Counted from the stretch's first letter, positions 1 to 5,740 are shown. The stretch: 6,670 nt of DNA from Euryarchaeota archaeon UBA52 (GCA_002505455.1 DAVB01000044.1:1-6670); one strand, 5' to 3'. Made by a program: numbers and translations. The notes: generated by a model not told the origin, from the letters alone.

Positions 1-315
1 AAGGGCAAGGCGCCACCTCCAAAGAAAGCACCACCGAAGGGTAAGCCAAAACGACGCAGAAGAAGACTCAAGCTGAGAATGAAGTCAAAAGAAATATCCA
101 CGGAAGAAGACAACTACACGGACACGATCGGTTGGAACACAGCCATGGGAACCGTGTTGGAAGAGGAGATCGAGACCGTCGAGGAGCCGAAGACCATAAC
201 GCATCAGTGCTCCATGTGCGGGTCCATCATGACTATTCCAAAGCCCAAGAGGGAGAGATATCGAATAGTCTGCTCTCATCCTATGTGCGGCCATGCCGAC
301 TCAGTAGGATTCTAA
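1..315 (+). CDS. C-terminal end of a protein with a basic Lys/Pro-rich linker and a C-terminal zinc ribbon (5' partial)
   Basis: The reading frame is open from base 1 to the TAA at 313-315, giving 104 residues. The ATG at 79 is therefore probably an internal Met, not the start. The visible part has three sections: a Lys/Pro/Arg-rich low-complexity stretch (about residues 1-26, beginning KGKAPPPKKAPPKG and ending in a run of arginines), an acidic stretch (about 30-65), and a terminal zinc ribbon with C-x2-C (CSMCG) and, 17 residues later, C-x4-C (CSHPMC). The four cysteines could bind one structural zinc. Zinc ribbons of this kind on the end of a flexible charged linker usually mediate protein or nucleic-acid contacts, but the main domain lies outside the window, so no function can be assigned. 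It converges on the permease gene with only 17 bp between the stop codons. If the ATG at 79 were the real start, the product would be a 78-residue zinc-ribbon protein, which I think less likely. Confidence 0.7.
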   Translation, partial: KGKAPPPKKAPPKGKPKRRRRRLKLRMKSKEISTEEDNYTDTIGWNTAMGTVLEEEIETVEEPKTITHQCSMCGSIMTIPKPKRERYRIVCSHPMCGHADSVGF

Positions 316-332
316 GATTCCAGCCGTATCAC

Positions 333-1070
333 CTAGATGACTGACAGGATACGCTTGGAAGCCGCGATAAGAAGGACGGCTGACAACATAACACGAACAC
401 CTCTTTCAGAGGCTATCGAAGATCCGTATCTCGACCCCAAAAATCCCCCAATGAGAACGGCTATTGAAAATGGTATAAGTGCGCCCCAATCCAGCAATAT
501 CCCCTCTGCGACAGCGGATCCAAACAAGCCACTCGCGGAATTCACCCAGATGAAAAGCGCTGACGTTGCAGCTACTTCCTTTGGCGAGCCAACGTGTAAT
601 ATGATGAGAAGTGGCGATAGCAAGACCCCTCCGCCGATACCGACCAAACCGCTGATGAGGCCGATAAGGCCCCCAATAGCAACACATCTCCAAAACCCCC
701 ATCGGACCTTTTCAGAAAAGCCCGCTCCCTGGGGAAGCAGCAACCTAAACCCAGCTAGAACCAAAATGATGGACAATAGCGAGTCATAGATCCCGCCATC
801 CAATTCGATGAAACCTCCCATGAAGGCCATCGGGAAGCTCCCTAGGATGAATGGGACACTCAGTGAAGGTATGTGGTGGCTTGCCTTATTGAACTGATAA
901 AATGCCAGACCGGCGACAATCAAATTCAACGACCAGGCATGCTGCTTCAGCCAATCATCCTCCATCACCGCAAAAGACGTCAGAGACAGAATTGCAAGAT
1001 ACCCAGAAGCACCACCATGCCCCACAGATGAGTACATCGACGCGACCGCAAGAAGAGCGATCGAAATCAT
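333..1070 (-). CDS. TauE/SafE-family (DUF81) membrane permease
   Basis: This 245-residue integral membrane protein has roughly seven to eight hydrophobic segments (about residues 2-12, 47-60, 70-89, 97-112, 129-158, 166-184, 195-214 and 225-243). It shows both glycine-rich signatures of the TauE/SafE fold: SSVGHGGASGYL near residues 14-25 and GLVGIGGGVLLSPLLI near 141-156, the two half-repeats of the family. Members export or import small anions such as sulfite, sulfoacetate or other organosulfur acids. Substrate cannot be read from sequence, and the length matches the family. I chose the ATG at 1070 because GAGG lies five bases upstream (plus-strand positions 1076-1079). A GTG at 1091 would add seven residues but would leave only two bases to the upstream-facing moeA ATG at 1094. 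It is divergent from moeA and convergent with the partial zinc-ribbon gene. The family call is firm and the substrate unknown. Confidence 0.88.
   Translation of the reverse strand: MISIALLAVASMYSSVGHGGASGYLAILSLTSFAVMEDDWLKQHAWSLNLIVAGLAFYQFNKASHHIPSLSVPFILGSFPMAFMGGFIELDGGIYDSLLSIILVLAGFRLLLPQGAGFSEKVRWGFWRCVAIGGLIGLISGLVGIGGGVLLSPLLIILHVGSPKEVAATSALFIWVNSASGLFGSAVAEGILLDWGALIPFSIAVLIGGFLGSRYGSSIASERGVRVMLSAVLLIAASKRILSVI
1062..1070 (+). promoter_or_regulatory. Weak TATA-like element for moeA
   Basis: CGAAATCAT is the only AT-rich patch at archaeal TATA distance (centre about 28 bp) from the ATG at 1094. It lies over the first codon of the divergent permease gene. It is a poor match to an archaeal box A, so this is only a candidate and depends on the 1094 start being right. 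Confidence 0.2.
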
Positions 1071-1080
1071 CACTTCCTCA
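1071..1080 (-). promoter_or_regulatory. Shine-Dalgarno-like GAGG before the permease start
   Basis: Read on the minus strand, the bases before the ATG at 1070 are TGAGGAAGTG, which places GAGG five bases from the start codon. This favours the ATG over the GTG 21 bases upstream as the permease start. Confidence 0.4.
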
Positions 1081-1093
1081 CTGCCCAGCACGT

Positions 1094-2347
1094 ATGCAGG
1101 ACTCGGGAATCACTCTTCAACGAGGCGGTGTCTCACAACCCATGGAGCAGGGCGTGCATCACGACCGCGCACTTGAGATAGCACTCGCCAACCCCCTGGC
1201 GAAGAACGTCGAAACCATCCCCATCGACCATGCCAATGGAAGAGTCCTGGCGAAACCCCTCGCTTCCTACGTGGACGACCCGCGATTCGACAATTCAGCG
1301 ATGGACGGCTTCGCCGTACGCGCTTCTGACTGTAAAGAGGGGCCCTCAACACTCACAGTCGTTGGCGTCAGCCAAACGGGAGGCGAACAGCCCCCCGCGA
1401 TCGGCCCGGGCCAGGCATGCAGGATAATGACGGGGGCTCCTTTGCCCGAAGGTGCAGACGCGATAGTCATGGTGGAGGACACGAAAGTAGACGGGACCAG
1501 GGTGACGATACTCGGTCCTGCCAGAACGGGGTACATCCGAAGGAGGGCCGAGAACCTGTCAAAGGGGCAGGAGGCGCTTCCACCTGGCGCGACGCTGTCT
1601 TCGGCGACGCTCGCGTTAGCCGGGACGATGGGCTACGGCGAAGTCGAGGTGGTCAAGAGGCCCACGATCGCGATATTGTCTACGGGGGACGAACTCGTGC
1701 CCCCTGGGTCGGAATTGGCACCCGGCCAGATATACGAGTCGAACTCCCACGCCCTCGCGTCGCTCGTCGAGTCGATGGGCTGCCATGCCGTGAGGCACGA
1801 ATCGGTGGCTGACTCGATGGATGAACTCAGGACTACGCTGGATAAGCTCTCCGGCCATGACGCGATATTGACGAGCGGAGGGGTCAGTATGGGTGAGTGG
1901 GACCTCGTGCGCAGGATCATGGAGGAGGAGGGGGATCTTTCATTCTGGAGGATGAGGATCAGACCGGGCGGACCCCCCCTCTTTGGGACGTGGAGGGAGA
2001 CCCCGCTCTTCGGCCTCCCTGGCAACCCAGTGAGCAGCCTCGTGGTCTTCCACGTCCTCGTTGCACCTTGGATAGCGGGATCCCTCGGCTATCACCGCGA
2101 GTTGGGTCCGAGGATCAGTCGCAGGGTATCGGTCATTCTCGAGGAGGACATCCCCGGGGCGCCCGGGAAGCTCTGCCTAAGGAGGATCAGGATAAGGTCC
2201 GAGGACGGTCAGTTGCTCGCCGCCACGCACACCCACCAGGGCAGTGGTAACATGCACAGCATGGTCGCCCACAATGGCCTCACATTACTACCTCCAGATA
2301 CTGACGGCAAGGCCGGCGAGGTTGTGGATGCGCTATGGCTTGTCTAG
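1094..2347 (+). CDS. moeA: Molybdopterin molybdenumtransferase MoeA (molybdenum cofactor synthesis)
   Basis: MoeA inserts molybdate (tungstate in some archaeal paralogues) into adenylylated molybdopterin, the last step of molybdenum cofactor synthesis, in the cytoplasm. The 417-residue product matches the usual length of about 400-420. In order it carries DNSAMDGFA (66-74, with the conserved aspartates), RIMTGAPLPEGADAIVM (110-126), STGDELVPPG (196-205), TSGGVSMGEWD (260-270, the MoCF-binding region), RIRPGGPPLFG (288-298) and GLPGNPVSS (307-315). A C-terminal beta domain follows. The frame stays open upstream to an ATG at 902, but that stretch is antisense to the permease and shows no MoeA homology. 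The start is either ATG 1094, with a weak AT-rich element about 28 bp upstream, or ATG 1142 (401 residues, MEQGVHHDRALEIAL), which resembles the family N-terminus better. The gene is clearly more GC-rich than the downstream pirin gene. No molybdoenzyme is present in the window. Confidence 0.93.
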   Translation: MQDSGITLQRGGVSQPMEQGVHHDRALEIALANPLAKNVETIPIDHANGRVLAKPLASYVDDPRFDNSAMDGFAVRASDCKEGPSTLTVVGVSQTGGEQPPAIGPGQACRIMTGAPLPEGADAIVMVEDTKVDGTRVTILGPARTGYIRRRAENLSKGQEALPPGATLSSATLALAGTMGYGEVEVVKRPTIAILSTGDELVPPGSELAPGQIYESNSHALASLVESMGCHAVRHESVADSMDELRTTLDKLSGHDAILTSGGVSMGEWDLVRRIMEEEGDLSFWRMRIRPGGPPLFGTWRETPLFGLPGNPVSSLVVFHVLVAPWIAGSLGYHRELGPRISRRVSVILEEDIPGAPGKLCLRRIRIRSEDGQLLAATHTHQGSGNMHSMVAHNGLTLLPPDTDGKAGEVVDALWLV

Positions 2348-2401
2348 ACCGCCCCTGATTGCCTTCTAATTGATAATAATCTACATGCAAGTGAAGATTG
2401 T

Positions 2402-2432
2402 CTTGTTTCGACCGGGTTTTAAGCGGGTTTTT
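2402..2432 (+). terminator. T-rich putative terminator of moeA
   Basis: About 55-85 bp past the moeA stop the plus strand becomes T-rich. It has two CGGGTTTT copies 12 bp apart (2413-2420 and 2425-2432), ending in runs of four and five T. Archaeal transcription commonly ends at U-rich tracts without a hairpin. The tract overlaps the end of the convergent pirin gene, and the second copy lies in its last codons, so part of the signal could be coding coincidence. Confidence 0.3.
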
Positions 2433-3138
2433 CCGCTAAATCGAATAATAACGCATAACCATCATTCGTGAAAGTTATATTCAGGATTTCAGAGCCAAAT
2501 AGGTAAATCCCATCCCCTTCTTCCAAGATCACTTCACCCAGTACTGCACTTCCCTTGGGCAGGTGGAAATATCCCACTCTTCCCTCTTCCAATACGTGTT
2601 TTATTTGTGTTTTAGCATCGACCTGACCCCCATAAATGATAGCATCTTGATTAATTGACACACCCCCCAAACCACCATTTGGACTCGCCATAACTGGTAG
2701 AATCTGATCCCTTCCAATCTTGGAGGCGTCAATAGCCATTTGTTCATACGAGGGCTCAATTCCCGTCTCCTCGGGTGTAATCCAAATCTGTAAGAATTCT
2801 GTAGATCGATCTTTGTGATGGTTAGTTTCACTGTGAGTTACTCCTCTTCCTGCACTCATTCGCTGTATTTCTCCAGGGCGAATAACTGCAACGTTACCCT
2901 CGCTATCCCTGTGTTCTAACGCCCCATCCAGTACTATGGAAATTATTTCCATGTCTTTATGTCCATGAGACGGGAAACCAGACCCCCCTGAAATAATGTC
3001 CTGATTCAATACCCTGAGGGGGCCGATACCCATGTGGTCTGGATGATACCAACTAGCGAAGGAGAATGAGTGACGCGTGTCCAACCACCCATGATTTGCC
3101 GCACCTCTGTCGTGGGACCTGTGTAATTTAGTTGCCAT
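2419..3138 (-). CDS. Pirin-family bicupin protein (YhhW-like)
   Basis: The 239-residue product is a two-cupin pirin of the same length class as Escherichia coli YhhW (about 231 residues), which has quercetin 2,3-dioxygenase activity in vitro. The N-terminal cupin has the family opening (HGWLDTRHSFSFASWY, residues 16-31) and PLRVLNQDII (40-49). It also keeps all four expected metal ligands: H58 and H60 in SHGHKDMEI, and H102 and E104 in GVTHSET. It should therefore bind Fe or another divalent metal. The second cupin (about 150-235) lacks a comparable ligand set, as is usual for pirins. Physiological substrates of pirins are mostly unknown; roles in redox sensing, metabolism and transcription have been reported for different members. 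The gene is divergent from the CoA-binding gene, with a TATA-like element 27 bp before its ATG, which implies a near-leaderless transcript. Its base composition is more AT-rich than moeA. Confidence 0.92.
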   Translation of the reverse strand: MATKLHRSHDRGAANHGWLDTRHSFSFASWYHPDHMGIGPLRVLNQDIISGGSGFPSHGHKDMEIISIVLDGALEHRDSEGNVAVIRPGEIQRMSAGRGVTHSETNHHKDRSTEFLQIWITPEETGIEPSYEQMAIDASKIGRDQILPVMASPNGGLGGVSINQDAIIYGGQVDAKTQIKHVLEEGRVGYFHLPKGSAVLGEVILEEGDGIYLFGSEILNITFTNDGYALLFDLAEKPA

Positions 3139-3158
3139 GTTTTGTAATCATCCAAGCC

Positions 3159-3172
3159 TGAGTTTTAACTCA
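3159..3172. promoter_or_regulatory. Perfect 6-2-6 palindrome, candidate operator
   Basis: TGAGTT-TT-AACTCA is a perfect inverted repeat with 6-bp arms and a 2-bp centre. It lies exactly over the TATA-like element of the pirin gene in the divergent intergenic region. A dimeric regulator bound here would block TBP on the pirin side and could also act on the CoA-binding gene, whose own element is about 67 bp away. No regulator gene is in the window, so this is a structural observation with an inferred role. Confidence 0.4.
3161..3170 (-). promoter_or_regulatory. TATA-like element of the pirin gene
   Basis: On the minus strand AGTTAAAACT is centred about 27 bp upstream of the A of the pirin ATG (3138). 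That is the normal distance from an archaeal box A to the transcription start, so the transcript would begin at or next to the start codon. There is no Shine-Dalgarno sequence before this ATG, which agrees with leaderless initiation. Confidence 0.45.
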
Positions 3173-3227
3173 TGTTTTACCCTTTGATGTGGATTAGAAA
3201 ATTACGTTTGATGTTAACCAATTACAG

Positions 3228-3240
3228 ATATAGAAATAAT
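3228..3240 (+). promoter_or_regulatory. TATA-like element of the CoA-binding-protein gene
   Basis: ATATAGAAATAAT is centred about 33 bp upstream of the ATG at 3266. With the usual archaeal spacing, transcription would start near 3259-3260 and give a leader of about six bases. No Shine-Dalgarno sequence lies between the element and the ATG. The element stands out from a GC-rich patch (CGGACCGCGGCG) directly downstream. Confidence 0.5.
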
Positions 3241-3265
3241 CGGACCGCGGCGTAGTTGCGTAAAC

Positions 3266-3925
3266 ATGCAATTTGATGACTGTGAAGAGCTTGTAGAACT
3301 TGTAAAGTCTACAAGGTCTCTGTATATTTTAGGTGCCGGTCTTAACGACGAGAAGCCTGCTCACAGAGCAGTGCACGATTTAGCCGAAAGAGGTTGGAAC
3401 CCGATACCAGTCCATCCCAGAGATGCAGGCGGAAGTATTGGTGGTTTCCCCATAAGACCTGACACACAGGATAGGACCAATCTGGGAGTTGTGGTTCTAT
3501 TCCTTGCTCCGTCAAGATCTAGGGAGGTTGTAAAGAAGATGCTGATTGCAAATGCGCATCCACCTACTCTGATTTGGTTTCAAATCGGCGCAGAGGATGA
3601 TATGGCCCTAAGTTGGTTGGAAGAAGCCGGATGGGATTACGTTCAGGAAGACTGTATTGTGAGGTTTGCGCAGCGCCGTGACCTAAATATTGCTAATAAT
3701 CCGCTTCCATGGTTCAAGCAAATACAAGATGAAGACCAATCTGGGTGCTCCGTATGGTGTGTACACGAGTTCGGAGAAGATTCAGACAAGGGTACAGCAG
3801 AACTCGAATGGATAGGGGATCTCAGTGATTTAGAAGAATCCTCTAAGGCCGTTCCAACGTATATCCGCAGCCTCAAGCTAGAATCCGAAAGCCTCGAACA
3901 ATGCGCGAGGCGATTAGCGAAATAG
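3266..3925 (+). CDS. CoA-binding (YccU-like) domain protein with a C-terminal extension
   Basis: Residues 17-138 of this 219-residue protein form a Rossmann-like CoA-binding domain of the YccU type. The evidence is a first strand and nucleotide loop SLYILGAGLNDEKPAHRAV (18-36), GWNPIPVHPR (43-52), VVVLFLAPSRSREVVKKM (75-92), TLIWFQIGAEDD (101-112) and the closing EEAGWDYVQEDCIVRF (119-134), matching the family's Asp-Cys-Ile ending. Stand-alone YccU-type proteins normally end there at about 135-145 residues. Here about 80 more residues follow (140-219), acidic in the middle, with three cysteines (C161, C165 and C213); I do not recognise this part. Members are assumed to bind CoA, but no reaction is established. 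The gene is divergent from pirin and convergent with nei. The ATG at 3266 is the only good start, six bases from the predicted transcription start. Confidence 0.85.
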   Translation: MQFDDCEELVELVKSTRSLYILGAGLNDEKPAHRAVHDLAERGWNPIPVHPRDAGGSIGGFPIRPDTQDRTNLGVVVLFLAPSRSREVVKKMLIANAHPPTLIWFQIGAEDDMALSWLEEAGWDYVQEDCIVRFAQRRDLNIANNPLPWFKQIQDEDQSGCSVWCVHEFGEDSDKGTAELEWIGDLSDLEESSKAVPTYIRSLKLESESLEQCARRLAK

Positions 3926-3949
3926 AACAATCAAACGCGATAAGGTACG

Positions 3950-3955
3950 TTTTTT
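3950..3955 (+). terminator. T6 terminator candidate after the CoA-binding gene
   Basis: A run of six T sits 25 bases past the TAG stop of the CoA-binding gene. This is a typical archaeal U-tract terminator on the plus strand. Its last base is also the last base of the convergent nei stop codon. No hairpin precedes it. Confidence 0.4.
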
Positions 3956-4776
3956 CACATGACTTGACAACTAGGGCACATATCCAGACGCCTTCCTGAA
4001 ATCCTAATGCGCTCTATCGTACTCCCACATTCATGGCAGTCTAGACCATTTCTGCAAAATGCGGAGTGCCTGTACGACCGCCGTCGCTCGCCCTTGTCCT
4101 TCCGCCTCCCAGCGAGCTCGTCACTCACAGTCAGCCCGTTGCTCTGATACGACCTGATGCTGACGCTCTTCGTGAGCGATCCCCACTTGTGGATCCTCTC
4201 CGCATCTAGGTCCTTAGGCCTCGTCTTCGGGTGCACACCAGCCTGGTGGAGTATCTCGCTTCTCAGGTAGTTCCCGAGGCCGGCCACGAACGACTGGTCC
4301 AGCATCAGCGAAGCAGCGCTCCTACCGTTGAACCGAGGGCTCTCCAACCTGCTCATGATCATATCCGGGCTCGTTGTTTCATCCAGTACGTCGGGGCCCA
4401 ATTTTGCGATGTATGGGTGGGACTCCTCGTCCTTTGTGGGGATCACCTCAACATCCGTCGCGGACCATAGCCTCACAGCATAACCCTCTGCGATGAACTC
4501 GGCCCTAAGCGACCTGTTCCAGCGGATTTCTGTACTTACCTTGTTAACGGTCCACTTACCGTAAAGCTGGCTATGACAGTAGAGGCTCAGATCGTTATCA
4601 AATCGTATGAGGAGGGCTTTCCCACGCGATGTAACAGATTTGACACAAGCCAACTCTAGAACGCCCTCAAATTCAGATATCGGCGGATATGGGAGTCGCA
4701 GGCGCGAGAGCTCCTTATCACGAATCCTATTTGATAGTCGATCCGCAGCGCGCCTCGTCTCAGGCCCTTCGGGCAT
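3955..4776 (-). CDS. nei: Endonuclease VIII-type DNA glycosylase/AP lyase (Nei)
   Basis: This 273-residue enzyme of the Fpg/Nei family excises oxidised bases, mainly pyrimidines for Nei, and nicks the abasic site by beta/delta-elimination. The N-terminus MPEGPETRRAAD places the catalytic Pro2 and Glu3 behind the initiator Met, and PEGPE with RRAAD is the Nei rather than the Fpg form. Other diagnostic residues are Lys53 in TSRGKALL, the void-filling QLY (70-72) in HSQLYGKW, the helix-two-turn-helix DQSFVAGLGNYLRSEIL (160-176), and a C-terminal zinc finger with C247, C250, C267 and C270 plus Arg262 in ISGRRLDM. The length is close to E. coli Nei (263). The start is ATG 4776, not the TTG one codon earlier: only ATG exposes Pro2, and GAGGTGA lies four bases upstream. 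The ATG overlaps the deacetylase stop by one base (TGATG), so the two are likely co-translated. Confidence 0.94.
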   Translation of the reverse strand: MPEGPETRRAADRLSNRIRDKELSRLRLPYPPISEFEGVLELACVKSVTSRGKALLIRFDNDLSLYCHSQLYGKWTVNKVSTEIRWNRSLRAEFIAEGYAVRLWSATDVEVIPTKDEESHPYIAKLGPDVLDETTSPDMIMSRLESPRFNGRSAASLMLDQSFVAGLGNYLRSEILHQAGVHPKTRPKDLDAERIHKWGSLTKSVSIRSYQSNGLTVSDELAGRRKDKGERRRSYRHSAFCRNGLDCHECGSTIERIRISGRRLDMCPSCQVM

Positions 4777-5732
4777 CAAGTCACCTCTATACCCGATTTT
4801 CGACTCTCCGACGACTTCATCTTCCGAATATGCCCATCAGCAATTGCACCGTCTATGAACAGGTCGTAGAACGCATCTATTGTGTGACTTATTGGCTTAG
4901 AGTACCCTCCTCCCATGAAAACAACACATGGCAATCCTTTCTCTATGAGGTAAGAGAAGACCATCCGATTCCGGGCCCTCATCCCCTCTCTCGTGACCTT
5001 CAACTTCCCAAGCCCGTCTTTTTCCAGAGCGTCTACGCCAGCTTGAAACAGAACTAGGTCCGGCTCGTATTCCTCAAGGATATCCAAACTCTCTCTCACC
5101 TTCTCAAGATATCGTGTATCCCCATCTCCAGAATCCAATGGCAGATCATAATCACTGACCGCCTTTCTGAATGGGAAGTTATCTTTGCAATGGACAGAAA
5201 TCGTCAGGGCGCAGTCGATATCTTCGAGCATGGTCGCCGTTCCATCCCCTTGATGTACGTCAAGGTCTAGCACGGCCACGCGCGAGCGCCCGTGCGATTC
5301 AATTGCATTTGCCGCGCATAACGCGATGTCGTTGAATACGCAGTAACCGGAACCAAAGTCTGTGTGTGAGTGGTGGGTGCCACCTGCCATGTTACCAGAA
5401 ATCCCACCAAATTCACAAACGTGCTTCAACGCAGACAGAGACCCGCCAATAATACGAAGGGTCCTCTCTACGAAAAGGTCGGTCCAAGGCTTCAAACCAA
5501 TCCTATTGATCTCTTTTTCTTCCAGTGCCCGATCAATAAAACGGCGTACGAACCCCGGATCATGAGATATCAACAGATCTTCTTCTGTTGCGCATTCTGG
5601 GGTAATAAAATCGATCAAACCAGAACTTTGTGAACTCTGTATACGGTCTTTGAGCATCGCATATCTTTCCCTGGGGAACCTCGAATCACTATGAATGCCC
5701 GTCGTGTATAGGTCATGATACCATATTTTCAT
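4776..5732 (-). CDS. Histone-deacetylase-fold Zn-dependent deacylase (class IV/HDAC11-like)
   Basis: The product, 318 residues from the chosen start, is a full-length arginase/deacetylase-fold enzyme that would hydrolyse N-acyl-lysine or related amides with zinc. Numbered from MKIWYHDLY, the active-site His pair is H120/H121 in AGGTHHSHTDFGSGYC. Zinc ligands are D158 and H160 in VLDLDVHQGDG and D234 in FQAGVDALEKDGLGKL. The transition-state Tyr is Y277 in MGGGYS. The D-x-LEKDGLG-x-L-x-VT form resembles the class IV (HDAC11) branch more than class I, so lysine acyl groups longer than acetyl, or acetylpolyamines, are possible substrates. I chose the ATG at 5732 because family members begin near a -YHxxY- segment. 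Alternatives are ATG 5738, ATG 5762 and a TTG at 5798. No clear promoter or Shine-Dalgarno sequence precedes any of them. It overlaps nei downstream and follows the unknown membrane protein by about 68 bp. Confidence 0.9.
   Translation of the reverse strand: MKIWYHDLYTTGIHSDSRFPRERYAMLKDRIQSSQSSGLIDFITPECATEEDLLISHDPGFVRRFIDRALEEKEINRIGLKPWTDLFVERTLRIIGGSLSALKHVCEFGGISGNMAGGTHHSHTDFGSGYCVFNDIALCAANAIESHGRSRVAVLDLDVHQGDGTATMLEDIDCALTISVHCKDNFPFRKAVSDYDLPLDSGDGDTRYLEKVRESLDILEEYEPDLVLFQAGVDALEKDGLGKLKVTREGMRARNRMVFSYLIEKGLPCVVFMGGGYSKPISHTIDAFYDLFIDGAIADGHIRKMKSSESRKSGIEVT
4781..4787 (-). promoter_or_regulatory. Shine-Dalgarno sequence of nei
   Basis: GAGGTGA on the minus strand, four bases before the nei ATG and inside the last codons of the deacetylase gene, is a strong match to the anti-Shine-Dalgarno end of 16S rRNA. 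It fixes the nei start at 4776 and shows that this organism uses Shine-Dalgarno initiation inside operons, while its leading genes look leaderless. Confidence 0.65.
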
Positions 5733-5740
5733 AGGCATCT

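Larger units (their letters stand above)
3139..3265. other. Divergent intergenic region between pirin and CoA-binding genes
   Basis: This 127-bp stretch is the longest non-coding gap in the window. It is AT-rich except for a short GC patch at 3241-3252 with a CCGCGG palindrome. It holds the TATA-like elements of both flanking genes and the 14-bp palindrome at 3159-3172. I see no tRNA, small-RNA structure or ORF in it. No gap in the window exceeds 300 bp. Confidence 0.6.

Noticed and set aside
337..789. Plus-strand 150-codon open frame opposite the permease
   Set aside because: It is a shadow frame: Pro/Thr/Asn-rich, with no recognisable domain, and fully antisense to a clear TauE/SafE protein.
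902..1093. N-terminal extension of moeA to the ATG at 902 (64 extra residues)
   Set aside because: It is antisense to the permease coding sequence, its translation is low-complexity His/Pro/Ser-rich and unlike any MoeA N-terminus, and the family alignment begins after 1094.
1633..2025. Minus-strand 130-codon open frame inside moeA
   Set aside because: It is antisense to conserved MoeA motifs, Ser/Pro-rich, and a typical shadow in GC-rich DNA.
2422..2437. AGCGG-GTTTTT-CCGCT hairpin at the end of the pirin gene as an intrinsic terminator
   Set aside because: The stem is only five bp, it encodes the last pirin residues, and no T-run follows it on either strand. The T-tracts themselves are a better archaeal terminator candidate.
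4777..4779. TTG start one codon before the nei ATG
   Set aside because: The enzyme needs Pro2 directly after the initiator Met, and the ATG at 4776 has a well-spaced Shine-Dalgarno sequence.
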